Assembly: GCF_000003815.2 (NCBI RefSeq)
Contig: NW_023365753.1
Coordinates: 16,273 to 80,272 of the forward strand
Direction: 5' to 3'
Origin: Branchiostoma floridae
Taxonomy: Eukaryota > Chordata > Leptocardii > Amphioxiformes > Branchiostomatidae
DNA length: 64,000 bases
The position numbers were made by a program, and so were the translations under genes. Below are positions 1 through 11,214 of the stretch, piece by piece. The notes below the pieces were generated by a model, which saw only the letters and a list, made by a program, of their open reading frames with translations, did no database searches and was not told the DNA's origin. Numbering within the stretch: the first letter of the stretch is position 1; the number at the start of each line of letters is the position of its first letter.

Positions 1-880
1 CAGGGGCATAGAATTCGAAGGAAAATGAAATATATAGATAAAGCAAAATCAAATTAACTTGTTGGTCCTGGGATCTTTCAGAAAAGAAATGAAGCGACAG
101 AGTGGTAAAATTCTTGTAAAATTTCGAGACGTCTCCGTTTATGTAATGGCTCATACAAAACAAGAAGAAGATTGAAGTTTTTAGCTTGAAAAAAACAACA
201 ACAACACTCCTACTACACAGTACCTGCACCTGACAATTATTAAAACGTATGCCCTGCTTGCTAAGAAAAAGTTCACTGCAATAATAAATGTACCCACATC
301 ACAAGGAGATTATGACGGTACTTAGACCTAGTTATCGAAGTGGAAATTGTTGAATGGCGTCTTCTGAATGGAAGATGCTTTTTTTTTCACTCTCGGAAAA
401 ATAAGAGCTGCCGCAATTCTAACAAGTGCTTTTAAAAAAAGCTGGCGTTTCGTCTACGTTTATGAGTGTGAACTGTCTTTTTCTTGAAGTAAAATCTGTT
501 AGAAAAAGTCACTCAAGGGCTGTTGCGTCTATAAGAAAAATTGTTATTTTGGAAAGGAGTACTGTTTATTAGCTGGTCTTGGCTTACAACTTTATTTCAA
601 ATGTACAATAAGTTCATTATAAAATCTATCAATATACTCAGGTACTTATGTACACTTGAAAAAGCACCATCAGCACTGTGACAAGATTCTATCTAAATTG
701 ACTACCAAATGTCAAACAAATATCCAAACCAATTAACAGCTACCTCATCTCTATTATACTGGTTTCCGCATTTACAACATTTCTTCCTTGTTTTTCTAGA
801 TAATTTTGCTAATATTCATGAAAATTTCCATACTTTTGTGTCGAGCGGTGTGACTTTCTACATCCGTGTTGTCTGAAAAC
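1..880. other. No gene or clear repeat seen
   Basis: AT-rich sequence with many stops in all frames. I see no exon, RNA gene or inverted-repeat element here. It ends where the tandem array begins. Confidence 0.5.
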
Positions 881-1249
881 TTCTGAATGAAGTCGATACT
901 GAACAATGGAGCATTTGCTACTGTAAGAAAGGATCGCTGTTTTTGATGGAGTTTCATGCAAGTAACATCAAGAGCCTCTGTTTACATCATGAATAGTAGT
1001 TTAGTGGCGAGTGTTTTGCGAGAATCATCTTACCGCGCATAGGAGCCGCTGTACGGTATTTTCCATTACCATGAACAGAAAAATTCGAATGCCGGGTTTG
1101 GAATCTATGAAGTCCTGTTCATAAGACAAAGGCCTTGCATACATGAAATGAATACTAAAATAATAAAAAATGATATATAAAAATATAATATCAATAAAGA
1201 AATAAATAGAATATTTATATATTATCTTCAATATTTAAAAAGAAAAAAA

Positions 1250-1322
1250 TTCACTCTCGGATTCGAACCAGGGACTTTCGGATGCGATGACCTATGACTT
1301 GACCGATTGAGCTAAGTTGTTA
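1250..1322 (-). repeat. tRNA-like module of the array (SINE-type head)
   Basis: On the minus strand an A-box-like TTAGCTCAATCGGT is followed about 45 bases later by a B-box GGTTCGAATCC, the two RNA polymerase III promoter parts of a tRNA. The arms do not pair well enough for a working tRNA. The same module recurs at about 1702-1774 and, more diverged, at 2150-2270. I read it as a tRNA-derived SINE head or tRNA pseudogene. Confidence 0.6.
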
Positions 1323-2142
1323 CGTGTATTGTATGTGAGTGTAGTCGATACTGAACAATGGAGCATTTGCTACTGTAAGAAAGGATCGCTGTTGTTGATG
1401 GAGTTTCATGCAAACAACATCAAGAGCCTCTGTTTACATCATGAATAGTAGTTTAGTGGCGAGTGTTTTGCGAGAATCATCTTACCGCGCATAGGAGTCG
1501 CTGCACGGTATTTTCCATTACCATGAACAGAAAAATTCGAATGCCGGGTTTGGAATCTATGAAGTCCTGTTCATAAGACAAAGGCCTTGCATATATGAAA
1601 TGAATACTAAAGTAATAAAAAATGATATATAAAAATATAATATCAATAAATAAATAAATAGAATATTTATATATTATCTTCAATATTTAAAAAGAAAAAA
1701 ATTCACTCTCGGATTCGAACCAGGGACTTTCGGATGCGATGACCTATGACTTGACCGATTGAGCTAAGTTGTTACGTGTTTTGTATGTGAGTGTAGTCGA
1801 TACTGAACAATGGAGCATTTGCTACTGTAAGAAAGGATCGCTGTTGTTGATGGAGTTTCATGCAAACAACACCAAGAGCCTCTGTTTACATCATGAATAG
1901 TAGTTTAGTGGCGAGTGTTTTGCGAGAATCATCTTACCGCGCATAGGAGTCGCTGCACGGTATTTTCCATTACCATGAACAGAAAAATTCGAATGCCGGG
2001 TTTGGAATCTATGAAGTCCTGTTCATAAGACAAAGGCCTTGCATATATGAAATGAATACTAAAGTAATAAAAAATGATATATAAAAATACAATATCAATA
2101 AATAAGTAGAATATTTATATATTATTTTCAATATTTAAAAAG

Positions 2143-2233
2143 AAAAGTATCCGCTCTCGGTTTCGAACCGGGTACTTTCGGATCTGAAAAGTATCCGCTC
2201 TCGGTTTCGAACCGGGTACTTTCGGATCTGAAG
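2143..2233. repeat. About 45-bp direct duplication inside the third array unit
   Basis: The segment containing CTCTCGGTTTCGAACCGGGT followed by ACTTTCGGATCTGAA occurs twice back to back. It covers the B-box side of the tRNA-like module, so unit 3 has a doubled T-arm region. Confidence 0.8.
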
Positions 2234-2541
2234 GCATAGGACTTTACCGATTGATCTAAGTTGTCACGTATACTGTATGGGAGTGTACATTATGCTTTAA
2301 CCTCACTACATAGTATTATTTATGTCGATTTTCGGTCGCTTTCTTGATAAAATCTTTTTTTTTCTTGTGCAATCTTGTGGAATAGATGTTATATGGCCAT
2401 TTTCCAGGATATTGAAGTCCGAAACCACAATGCAATGGTATTTCCGTTGTAGCAGTTGTAGCAGTTGCATGCGGTCTCGTTGAACCAAAACCAAGCACCA
2501 AGCATGCATCGAAGCAACCACTGAAGGTAAAACCCAATACA

Positions 2542-2575
2542 TTGCGTTTCGTCGCCAGAGGGCGACGAAACGCAA
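2542..2575. repeat. Perfect 15-bp hairpin
   Basis: TTGCGTTTCGTCGCC is followed by the four-base loop AGAG and its exact reverse complement. It stands alone in AT-richer DNA with no known gene next to it. Confidence 0.9.
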
Positions 2576-3361
2576 AAACCAATCAGTTATGCATAGGCGC
2601 TCCTGTGGAAGATTATATTCTTCCATATGGGCCCGGGGCATATTGGGCAAGCTCTGTTTTGACATGGAATCAATTCACAATATTAGTTCTCTTTTGGGGA
2701 TAACTTACATTAAAATATTGCATTTTTGCGCAGGGGTGACTTGGAACAGTCCAATGTTGCGTGGGAATGGGTATGGCTGAAATATGCTGTATTTGCACCC
2801 AAGCAAATGTCGGCCTTTCTAGTTGGTATGTAGGTACCTTAGACAATGTTTTACAAGATAAGATACTAATAATGCAAAATAGGGGTACAGTTGCATAATT
2901 AATGAGAATATTCTATCATTCTAGCAGTTTTTTCAATGTATCTCTTGTTTTAGACATGCTATGGTCTTGACATTTTGGTGGTAAATAGCGTTTAGTGCCA
3001 TAATCAAGTGGGGCAAGTTTCAGACCCTTAACATTTAAATGTGGAACTGCAGGGGTGTTTTTGTCAAGACACTCCAAAGAGGATAACTGCAGAAAGGAAC
3101 GACAGATTGCCTGCATTTTAGGCATGCAGGTAGCTTAGGCAAAGATGTTCATAATGATATACATGTTATGCAAATAAGGACTTAATTTGCATAATTAATG
3201 AGGAAATTGTATAGTTCTATTGTTTTCAATAACTGGACCTCAATACATGTAACACATGTTAATTATGATAGGTGGAATATAAGCAGATACCAAATATGGT
3301 AATGAGGAACTTATTTGCATAATTTATGTAAAAATTGCAAAACCAATTTTATGATCAATAA

Positions 3362-3934
3362 GGCCATGTTGATTTGATTCTATGGATGACATCCTCCGGG
3401 AACTCCAAAACTGATGCGAGCGAGCGAATAAAAAAAAAGTTGGGCCAAAAAAAAAAAGTTGCCTTCAGTATGAAATCAAAGTGGCCAGGAAGGTTGAACA
3501 TAGGGCTAAACACAGTCACATAGTATGGTATACCAACAGTTAGGTGTAGGGACCAGTACATCATACGGGTGCAAAACATTTTTTTCTTCTTGGACAATCC
3601 GAAAAAACAGACCTGAAAAAAACATCAAAATGGACACACTATGTCGGCATCCATTTGGGGTCCAATAATCCACCAAACAGATTCCTTTATAGCAAAATTG
3701 ACCAATTACCATTGTTTTGAGTATTGCCAGTTCTCAAGTTTCCACAGACAACCAGGTCCAGGTTCATGTCCGGACCTGGAAATGATCCTCTGGACCTGAA
3801 TTGTCTGTACTGGTACCTCCCCCAACCAACAAAAGATTTTTTTCTTTCTGTACTTTCACTTTTTGTTGTTGTTGGAAATGGCCGAAAATTGGTGCGAGCG
3901 CGGATGTCATCCATATAATCAAATCAACGTGGCC
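3362..3934. mobile_element. Harbinger-type MITE, 573 bp, with TAA target duplication
   Basis: Inverted ends begin GGCCATGTTGATTTGATTC on the left; the right end reads GGCCACGTTGATTTGATTA on the other strand. TAA flanks both ends (3359-3361 and 3935-3937). The uninterrupted copy near 17780-17830 has a single TAA at this place, so the insertion is proven by an empty site. Three-bp TWA duplications fit the PIF/Harbinger superfamily. No transposase is seen. The inside contains a copy of the GGACCTG repeat family. Confidence 0.85.
3540..3830. repeat. GGACCTG repeat family, copy inside the MITE
   Basis: It shares an ordered set of short strings (TTCTTCTTGGAC, AAACAGACCTG, GTCCGGACCTGGA, CTGTACTGGTACC) with stretches at 27162-27600, 34107-34165, 53450-53755 and 54410-54600. 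The role is unknown. Confidence 0.65.
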
Positions 3935-4074
3935 TAATGGGAATTTTATAATTGTGACATGTGTACGTTAGTCAATGATTAACAACACCATGCATAAATT
4001 ATGTTAATGTGTTAGTCAATTGCATGAAATTTACGAAAGCTCTAAATTTTCATGGAGGTATGAGGTCGCCGAAC

Positions 4075-5170
4075 TCTAGTTGTATAAAGAAAAGTTTAAG
4101 AGCATGCTTTTCTCAGAGAATTAGCAAAACAATGCCCTGATTACTAGAAACTAGACCCAAGTGACTTTCTGGTGAAAGAAGAATTTTTATGATTGATATA
4201 TGGGTGTTTTTACCTCCACGAAGATGGAGGTATCGTTGCTATACTGTTTTTAGTCTGGAGGTTATCTAGGTTATCTAAAGAACTGCTAGAAGGTTTGCAA
4301 TGGTTTTCGGTAGGTGTGGGGATGATGATGGTGCAGGTTGAATTTGGACCCCTGTTGGTTGTCCTTGGTACTTCATCAGCACATTTTGTGTTATATCTTT
4401 GCACCTGTAGTTGCTGTGGTGTTGATTTTTATGTCGTGGGTAGGTGCATAGTACATGTAGATGCTTATTTGGTGTAAATTTTGGCCTTCTATCTGTTTCT
4501 TGTGGATCTGCAGGGTTGTTTGTTTTGTGAATGTTTGTGTGTGCAGCAAACATCTTAAGAACCTGTGGATGGGTTGCGATGATACTTGTGACGTGGTTAG
4601 GTGTTAAAACTGTTATGATCTTGATGGGCTCGATGCACTTTTTGGCCTCCTGGTGGTGGTTGGCCATGGTACTTCAGAAGGTGTTTTATTTTTATGTTTT
4701 TAGTAAATGTGTGTGAACAACCATTGGATGGATTGCGATGATTTTTGAGGTGTTAGATAGTTCTTGTGCTCTGAATGCATGTACAAATGTACAAGTATCA
4801 TGTACATTTTCACTTGTTGAAAGCACCATTGGCCCACGGTTAGGGGTCATAGCCGGGAACCTATATGCCCAATTTTTCAAAATCCATTTTATATAATCTT
4901 GTATTGCAAAATGGAAAAAAAAGATGATATATCAAACAATATATATGTAGTATAGTTATTCTGTTCATTATTTATACAATTAACTGATATGTAATTGAGT
5001 ATTTGTTGTACTCAGGCATGAGCAAATAAAAAGAACCTACTCTCGAGTCCCAAATAAACGTACTGGGACGTTTATTTTTTTCAGCCGCACAATCCACCCG
5101 GTATGTTCTTATTTTGGACGGTACGTTTATTATTTTTTTTAAAATTGGGGCTTCGCTAACAAGGGACCAG
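4075..5170. other. Gene-free stretch with degenerate repeats
   Basis: 4080-4200 matches 62000-62130 around the string AACTAGACCCAAGTGACTTT. 4190-4680 resembles the common window repeat marked by TTGGTAGGTGTG. No exon is supported. Confidence 0.5.
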
Positions 5171-5179
5171 CTCCGAACT

Positions 5180-5806
5180 ATCGAAAGTTTTTGTTGTTCT
5201 GCCCGTATTTCAGCGGTATTTTTGCTCAAAAATCACTATTTTTCAGCCGAAGCGGCTCGGAGCTCCCCGCCGCTGTAACCCCAAATCCTACCAGTTACGC
5301 GGTACCCGTAACATATCGGTTGATTTCGCTATATAATCTAGCCTTATGATGCTACAAAGTAAATGTTATCATTGGGAGAAAATAAGACGCCACACTGACG
5401 TTTGAAACACAATTTTTGCAGTCTCTGTTTACATCGTAAATGAACACATTGATCAAAGCAATTTGCAACGTTACATTTTCCAACTGTGTGGTTCCATGCG
5501 CTATCGGCAGCGACAACGGGGCGGAAGAATAATTCCTTCACATCAGAAACAACAACTAGAACCTTGGTTCCCCTGTGATGTGAGTTTTGAGGCCGCAAAT
5601 TCTCCCAAAACGGCAGGAATTCACCGGTAAAAACATCTCTAAACTTGAAAAAGAAGATCGAAACCGATCCAAAATGGCTGCCGCTCACAACACGCAGTGA
5701 CAAGAAAACTAGCACCTGATTTCACAACAGATTCGGATCACTAAAATGATGCCGTAAACGCGTGAAAATGATTTTATTTCGATGTTATGATGGACACAGT
5801 ATGCCA
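5180..5806. repeat. Repeat family B, copy 1, left part
   Basis: It matches 35600-36190 on the same strand, including the block AAGACGCCA followed by ACTGAC. The match resumes after the Tigger-like element, at about 7421-7700 against 36200-36420. The minus strand has a 123-codon open frame here that is broken in the other copy, so it is not treated as a gene. Confidence 0.7.
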
Positions 5807-5808
5807 TA

Positions 5809-7418
5809 CAGTGAAACCTGCCTTAGGGGTCACCTGAGTATAGGGGCCACCTGGCCATTGCGGTCACTTTTTGCCGGTCCCTTGGATTTTTCCCATTGAC
5901 CAAAGCATTAAGAAATAGTCTATAGCGGTCACCTGTCGAATGCGGTCGCGGCCAGCCGATTTTCAGTCCGGCCGCTATGCCAACACTGCCGATAGCGGTC
6001 ACCGCGGCGCGACTGGCCCGCCGCGTTACGCGCGGCGCTAAACCCACGCGGGGTTCACTTTTTTTCAATTTCTACACTACATCAGCAAAATGTAGGCTCA
6101 ACTTGGGCGATTTACGAAGGAAACATTGAATAAAGAAACATTTTACAAAATTATGTGATTTTATGCCAAGTTTTTCCACCATTGGCACCAACGTGTTGTT
6201 GGCGTTTTTCTCGTCTCAGACTCTTTGCACTCTACCCTTCTCTACATCGTCATTTCTGTGCAGACTGAAAGAATATATTGACAGATTTTACAAGTAGACC
6301 GTCCGTTCATGTATCTGATGTTATAGGCTCTTGAAATCCATGTACGCTGGTCTAATTTTCGTATTCCGCGGGCCAAAAATATCGGAATTGTATTTGCGTA
6401 AATTTTCCAAGATGGCGCCGCCTCAGAAGATAAACAAGGTCAATAGGGGTCAGTGGACGACTCCATTTTCGCCAAGGTAAAATGTGGCAAGAAGAATTCT
6501 GATTTATAGCACAAAATACGGTGATTATGGTATAAAAATTATAAGAATCAATTAAATCAACGTTTTTTATGTAAGAACTAGACGAAGTTGGATTTTTGTC
6601 AAAGAAATAAGCCTACGTAGAGACAGTTTTATTTCGACGTGACCACCTTGGCATAATGGCGCATGCAGACAAGTCAAGCCGAGCCTTCCTGAACAAGTGA
6701 AAGTTTTTGTGGCGTTTTGATGTTTAGAAATGATTATGAACTTGTGATCAGCAGTGATTGAACGTCTAATTTTTGCCGGCAACTAGCGGAATTTACACGA
6801 TTTGTCTATTCGATTGGCAAAGTTGCCGGAGACACGCGCTGTGACCCAAGCTCAGAAAAAGTGAGATCGAGGAACAAAGGAAAATGGCGGCGGTGACTTC
6901 GTGTTCAGACAATTCTAACTGTATAAAAGACAAGAGAACCAAGCAAATGTCTGTCAGTTTTGACTCAGAAATACGATGTCGAAGGCTTCGACTCCCGAGG
7001 GACACGCATTGACGCTGGTCATTCGGCGTTCCGAGAACGGCAAGTCCCCCCGTCAACTAGCGGCTGATTTCGGAGCAGGTGTCGGTCAGACTCAGATTAG
7101 TGTTAATGTCTAATAATGGTACACTGTCTTCTCTGTTAATAGCTAATGACATTTTGTCTATACAGAAATAAGGGTGCAGTAGTAGTAATACAAATCTATT
7201 TGATTAAACTGTTTGTTTTAAACTCATATTTAGTTTAAATGTATAACATTAATAATATGTCAATAAATACTCGGTATCTCAGTGGAAGCTGAATGCCTTG
7301 TCACTTATTGCTTGTGGTGAAATGTACCTTTTTGGCTATACTGCCTATAGGGGCCACCTGCCCATAGGGGCCAAATTTGGTCAGTCCCTTGAGTGACCCC
7401 TATAGACAGGTTTCACTG
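5809..7418 (+). mobile_element. pogo/Tigger-type DNA transposon, internally deleted
   Basis: Ends read CAGTGAAACCTG on the left and CAGGTTTCACTG on the right, followed inward by related GGGGTCACC and GTGACCCC strings. TA flanks both sides (5807-5808, 7419-7420), the usual target duplication of the Tc1/mariner/pogo group. The element sits in repeat family B, whose other copy near 36185 lacks it. At 1.61 kb it is shorter than full Tigger elements and has only a remnant of transposase. Confidence 0.85.
6976..7113 (+). pseudogene. Transposase N-terminal helix-turn-helix remnant (pogo/CENP-B type)
   Basis: A 45-codon frame starts at ATG 6976 and stops at 7111. It contains ENGKSPRQLAADFGAG, which matches the first DNA-binding helix-turn-helix typical of pogo, Tigger and CENP-B proteins. 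The DDE catalytic domain is absent. It lies near the right end of the element. This is a decayed fragment; a functional short peptide cannot be excluded but nothing points to one. Confidence 0.6.
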
Positions 7419-7420
7419 TA

Positions 7421-7700
7421 TATATTTTCAGAGTATTGGCTTTTAAAAATAATCGTAAGATTTTTGCATTTTAGTTGTTTTTAGTGTCAAAATATAATCT
7501 GTAACATTTCCGTATTTTGGCCTGAATGTTAAGCTACTTTTACAGACGAGCTCTCATAAAAACTTTGTTTGTGAACAGGAGTTTATGAAATTTGAACAAA
7601 ACGCTATTTTCTTCATTTTGGGAGTGTTGATGTGTGTTTAAATTAGTGGTAATTTCTAAAGAAAATATGGTTGAGTACTTGCAGCTATATATATATAGCC
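7421..7700. repeat. Repeat family B, copy 1, right part
   Basis: It continues the match to 36200-36420 after the transposon, sharing the TTTTACAGACRAGCTCT block. Confidence 0.6.
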
Positions 7701-8099
7701 CAATTGACACACGGCAAGAATTGAAACTTTGGAGCTGTTTGTAAGAAGCTTGAGAAACGCTATGCAACTTAATTTTTTTACACAGATGGCTTGATATCTA
7801 AATTTGATAGACTTGAAAATAGCGTTCCTCGTGAGGCAAAAATTCCCTCAATACCAACAAAATAGATTTCCTCGGAAATATTATCTTGCTTCCCATCATT
7901 GCCATGAACATCCACGGAGCCCTCAGAGTACAAAATTCATGCATCACGAACAGCAAATATTGATCGCGAACAGCAACAACAAATACTTATTTGGCACACC
8001 CAAGCCCTCTACTATCGTGGAAAAAAAGTCTCTTTTACGGGGCAAGCGTAATGATTTTTTAATAGACACATGAAGTAGAGAATATTGTTCATAATTCTG

Positions 8100-9325
8100 A
8101 GACAAACTAGAAAGGCAACATTTTTGAAAAAATGCAGGATGTGGGCGAAGGGAAAAGAAAGGAAAAATCGCAAGAAAAGAAACAACTAGAATGATAACAT
8201 TTTCGCGAAAATGCAGCAAGTCTTTCCCGTGGCCTTTTTTGAAGTTTAAGTCAAACTATCTTACACACAATAGTAATTGCCATTAGGTGCCCCGTATTCT
8301 CGGTTCACCCCTATTCTCGGCCTTTACCTGACGTCACGGGTTGTGCTGTGTAGCAATTATAAAGCTGAAATTCATGATCAGGTTCAGGTCCGGTACCGTA
8401 CCGTAGCCTCCATTCCAAACTTGACTTAACGCCGCAGGCGACAGACATCGACGATACAGTATTTGGCTGCCGGTATGGTCCGAGGCGTTGACGAGCCCCC
8501 CTCCCCACATGGACCGTCCGACCGTTTAAACGCCGTCTTTTGAGGGCAATTAAAAAATAAATAAAAAGGCGTGTGAACTGAACGATGCTCTGTTTGCAAG
8601 ATAAAATTGTTGTAAATATCAAAAAAGAAAAAAAAAGGACAACTAAAAGAAAGTTGTTCCCGCCCGGAATCGAACCAGGGTTGACCTAGCGAAAAAAGCG
8701 CTTAGGTAACTGGTGCCTTAGCCATTCGGCCAAGCTTGCCGTAACGTTATTGCTGGCATTTTAACAGGTACATGTATACAAATGCAATGCGTAGCTTGAA
8801 CACGTCCGTTCACTGTTTAATTTGCAAGATTCCAAGGTCCCATTTTCTGAAGATAATGTTTTTCTGTGCAAATTTATCAATCTTGTTCATTCCGTGGCGG
8901 GCAACTTCTTCCTTGAGCGCCTGTTTGGTCGAATGCATGGCCGACTTACTGCCGCGTCTCAGCTGCTATTATAAAACTGGATGCCGAATGACATTTTGTG
9001 TTCTCTGCGTTGATAGGTCCAGCTCTGACGTACACCCGAGACAGTCTGAATTTAGGCCAATCAAAAAGCTGGGAACGCGGAGTATTTGCTAACAGCTTCC
9101 ATTTTTCTGAGTTTTGATTGGCTATTATCAAAATGGATGCCGATTGTGTCCTGCGCGTTGATAGGTTCACCTCTGACGTACAACCGAGAAAGTGCGACTT
9201 TAGGCCAATCCAAAAGTTTGAAACATGGAGTACATGGAGGCTTCCATTTGTTTCTGATTTCCGGTGAAATACTTGTAAGAAAACTATATGTGTGGCTTCG
9301 CCCACATAAAAATCGGGGATACAGC
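8100..9325. repeat. Repeat family C, copy 1, with tRNA-like head
   Basis: It matches 25131-25908. Shared blocks are AAACTAGAAAGGCAACATTT near the left, GCTTGAACACGTCCGTTCAC in the middle, and an end hairpin TGTGTGGCTTCGCCCACATA. About 400 bp (8221-8640) has no counterpart in copy 2. The middle carries two tandem units of about 150 bp (from about 8945 and 9110), also present in copy 2. No protein is recognised. Confidence 0.75.
8652..8750 (-). repeat. tRNA-like sequence with long variable arm (Leu/Ser-like), not a working tRNA
   Basis: On the minus strand TGGCCGAATGGCTAAGG resembles the D-arm of a tRNA-Leu/Ser, a GCGCTTTTTTCGC hairpin resembles a variable arm, and CCTGGTTCGATTCCGGG forms a good T-arm. 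The acceptor ends do not pair. It sits where the sister repeat has a different tRNA-like head, so it is most likely the pol III promoter part of a SINE-like element. Confidence 0.6.
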
Positions 9326-9700
9326 GACAAAAATGCCTGTAAATTCACTCAACTTGGTCGCACAGCGCCGAAACAAGTATCGGCATGATCGCCATCTTTG
9401 TCTCTCCACAACAGTACTGTTTGCACACGTCACCTTCGCTTCCCATATAAGGAAATCCGCAGAAACTGCGCTCATCTCGCTCGCAGTTCGGCAACCCTCG
9501 GTCGTCATCGGCCGGGATCGCGGCGCATGACGTCATGGCTGGGCTCATGTGATTGGCTGACACGTCCGGGCTCATCAGAAATAGCGGGAAACCCTGCGGC
9601 CATCATGGTCATCAATGACGCACCACCGGAGGGCGGAAACAATGGGCCCGGAGGGTCTGAACAATAGCGCGCAGCGGGGTGTTAATGACTTAGCTCTCTC
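9326..9700. promoter_or_regulatory. CpG-richer stretch with CRE and CCAAT-type motifs
   Basis: This is richer in CG than its surroundings. It has a full cAMP-response palindrome TGACGTCA near 9529 and GATTGGCTGA (an inverted CCAAT box) near 9551. No start codon in it leads into a protein I recognise. It could be a promoter or an old CpG island; there is no direct support for transcription. Confidence 0.3.
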
Positions 9701-10490
9701 CTGTGATTTTTAACCTCCTTGATGTAATAAACATTATCCAGACTATTGACAGGGCTGTGTTTATCCTACAAATGTATGCATTCCCATGTGCAAGGTGGGC
9801 ATTTCTGGTTTAGTCTGATTGACAGGTTGGTTAGTACACCTCTGGTAGGTAGGGGACCCTACTATATGGATTTAGTCACAAGAAATACCTGCTTCTGATT
9901 GGCTGAGGAGAGACGGCCATGCTAAGTAATAGTTAGCTGATTGGATGGCCAAGAATACAAAAATTGATAAATAAATACAGTGTATAACAGGAGTTCCCGC
10001 CCACCCAGGGGTTTTCAGTCTCCCGAGGGCGTAGAGGGGGAGATTGGAAATCCCAAGGTTCACAAATCTGATGAACTAGGGAAGCTTTGGGGAAGTATGT
10101 GTATGCCATGGGCTAATGCTGTTTTACATGGCATTAATGATTAAATAGACCCTGAGGTGATCTTTTTTCACCCTGAAGTCAAACAGACATAAAGGAAAGG
10201 AGTTCTTCCCACATTGTCAGGAACACAGGCGACACAATATGCCTGCTTTGTTTACACTTACTTTGTCTGCATCATTTTAACTCTTTAATGTGTAATTTCA
10301 AAAAGCTCCTTGGTAATTTTAATTTTTAACTGTGCAATTTTGAATAAGTAAGTAAATAATTTTGAATAATTTTCCCTATTCCCTGGTACTGTCTCAATAT
10401 GCAGCAAAGTCACAGAATGAACATTTAATCTTTTAACTACCAATTTAGCATTAGATTTGTGATAAAAGTTGTGTCTAACCACAACCACTC
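9700..10490. other. No gene seen
   Basis: AT-rich sequence with short open frames only. I see no splice-bounded coding segment or inverted-repeat element. Confidence 0.45.
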
Positions 10491-10493
10491 TTA

Positions 10494-11214
10494 GGCCCTG
10501 TTCATGATGCCAAAAATGAAACGGTCTATCGGTTAGGCAGGCTGAAACGGATAAAGTTTTGTCATCAGGAACGCTCCGAAAATCTGAAACGTTTTTTTCC
10601 GGACCTCCTCGGGAGGTGGTTCTGAAATAGTTTCTAGGTTATCCAGAATTGCAAATTTTCATCATGAATGCAAAAGCGGCGCGATCCGTTTTACATCCAG
10701 GCATATGTGTTCATATTTGGTGGTGCCACGGGGGAAAAGTACAGTTTTTAACCTGTCACTCGGGTGTTTCGGCTGCGTTTTCGATCGTAAAATTTGTTTA
10801 TATTATTGGGCCGCCCCCTGGTTGACTGAGGAGCCAGCAGTCCTGATATCGAAGGGGAAAGTGCCAGGAGATATTTTTATTCCAGTGGAAATGTCATAGC
10901 ATGGCATATATCTGGACCACAATGTTTTCAGAGGCATTTCCAAGGTCATGGTAGAACCCGTCTTCAGTAAGACATTGTTTCAATTTCGATAAAAGACCAA
11001 TAATCTGACACTGAAGTACAAGTTTGGGCAAGATCACAAAAACCTCAGGGGTCAGAGGTCGCATTACCATGCATTACCATGCCTTTTCAAGGAACTGAAA
11101 CGGTTTGTAAGTTTGCATCGTGAACGCAAAATGCAAACCGTTTCCTGTCGTTTGCTGTCGGATTTCCAGGCCAAACCGATAGAACGGTTTCATTTTTGCA
11201 TCATGAACGGGGCC
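10494..11214. mobile_element. Non-autonomous DNA element, 721 bp
   Basis: Left end GGCCCTGTTCATGATGCC and right end GCATCATGAACGGGGCC are near-perfect inverted repeats of over 40 bp including an AAACGGT block. TA adjoins both ends. Subterminal copies of the AAACCGTTTC motif lie inside. No transposase is seen. Either a Tc1/mariner-like or a Harbinger-like origin would fit the ends. Confidence 0.8.

Larger units (their letters stand above)
890..2286. repeat. Tandem array, three units of about 452 bp
   Basis: Three head-to-tail units start near 890, 1342 and 1794. Each opens with AGTCGATACTGAACAATGG. Units 1 and 2 differ at only a few bases; unit 3 is shorter in its AT-rich part and more changed at the end. 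Each unit carries a tRNA-like stretch on the minus strand. Small open frames recur at the same place in each unit but look like by-products of the repeat. The high similarity means recent duplication or an assembly artefact. Confidence 0.85.
2830..4070 (-). repeat. Dispersed repeat family A, copy 1 (interrupted)
   Basis: This stretch matches 17690-18320 in reverse orientation. Both share the edge with ATGCATAAATTATGTTAATG and a translated-looking segment with LKLAPL and YLPPKCQ on opposite strands. A third diverged copy is at 43500-43880. Copy 1 is interrupted by the MITE at 3362-3934, which copy 2 lacks. The family has no protein I recognise. Confidence 0.75.

Noticed and set aside
5344-5715. 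123-codon minus-strand open frame
   Set aside because: It is in repeat family B and the sister copy at 35719-36048 has a differently broken frame.
8652-8750. Functional tRNA-Leu or tRNA-Ser gene
   Set aside because: A good T-arm and D-arm, but the acceptor ends do not pair and it is part of a dispersed repeat.
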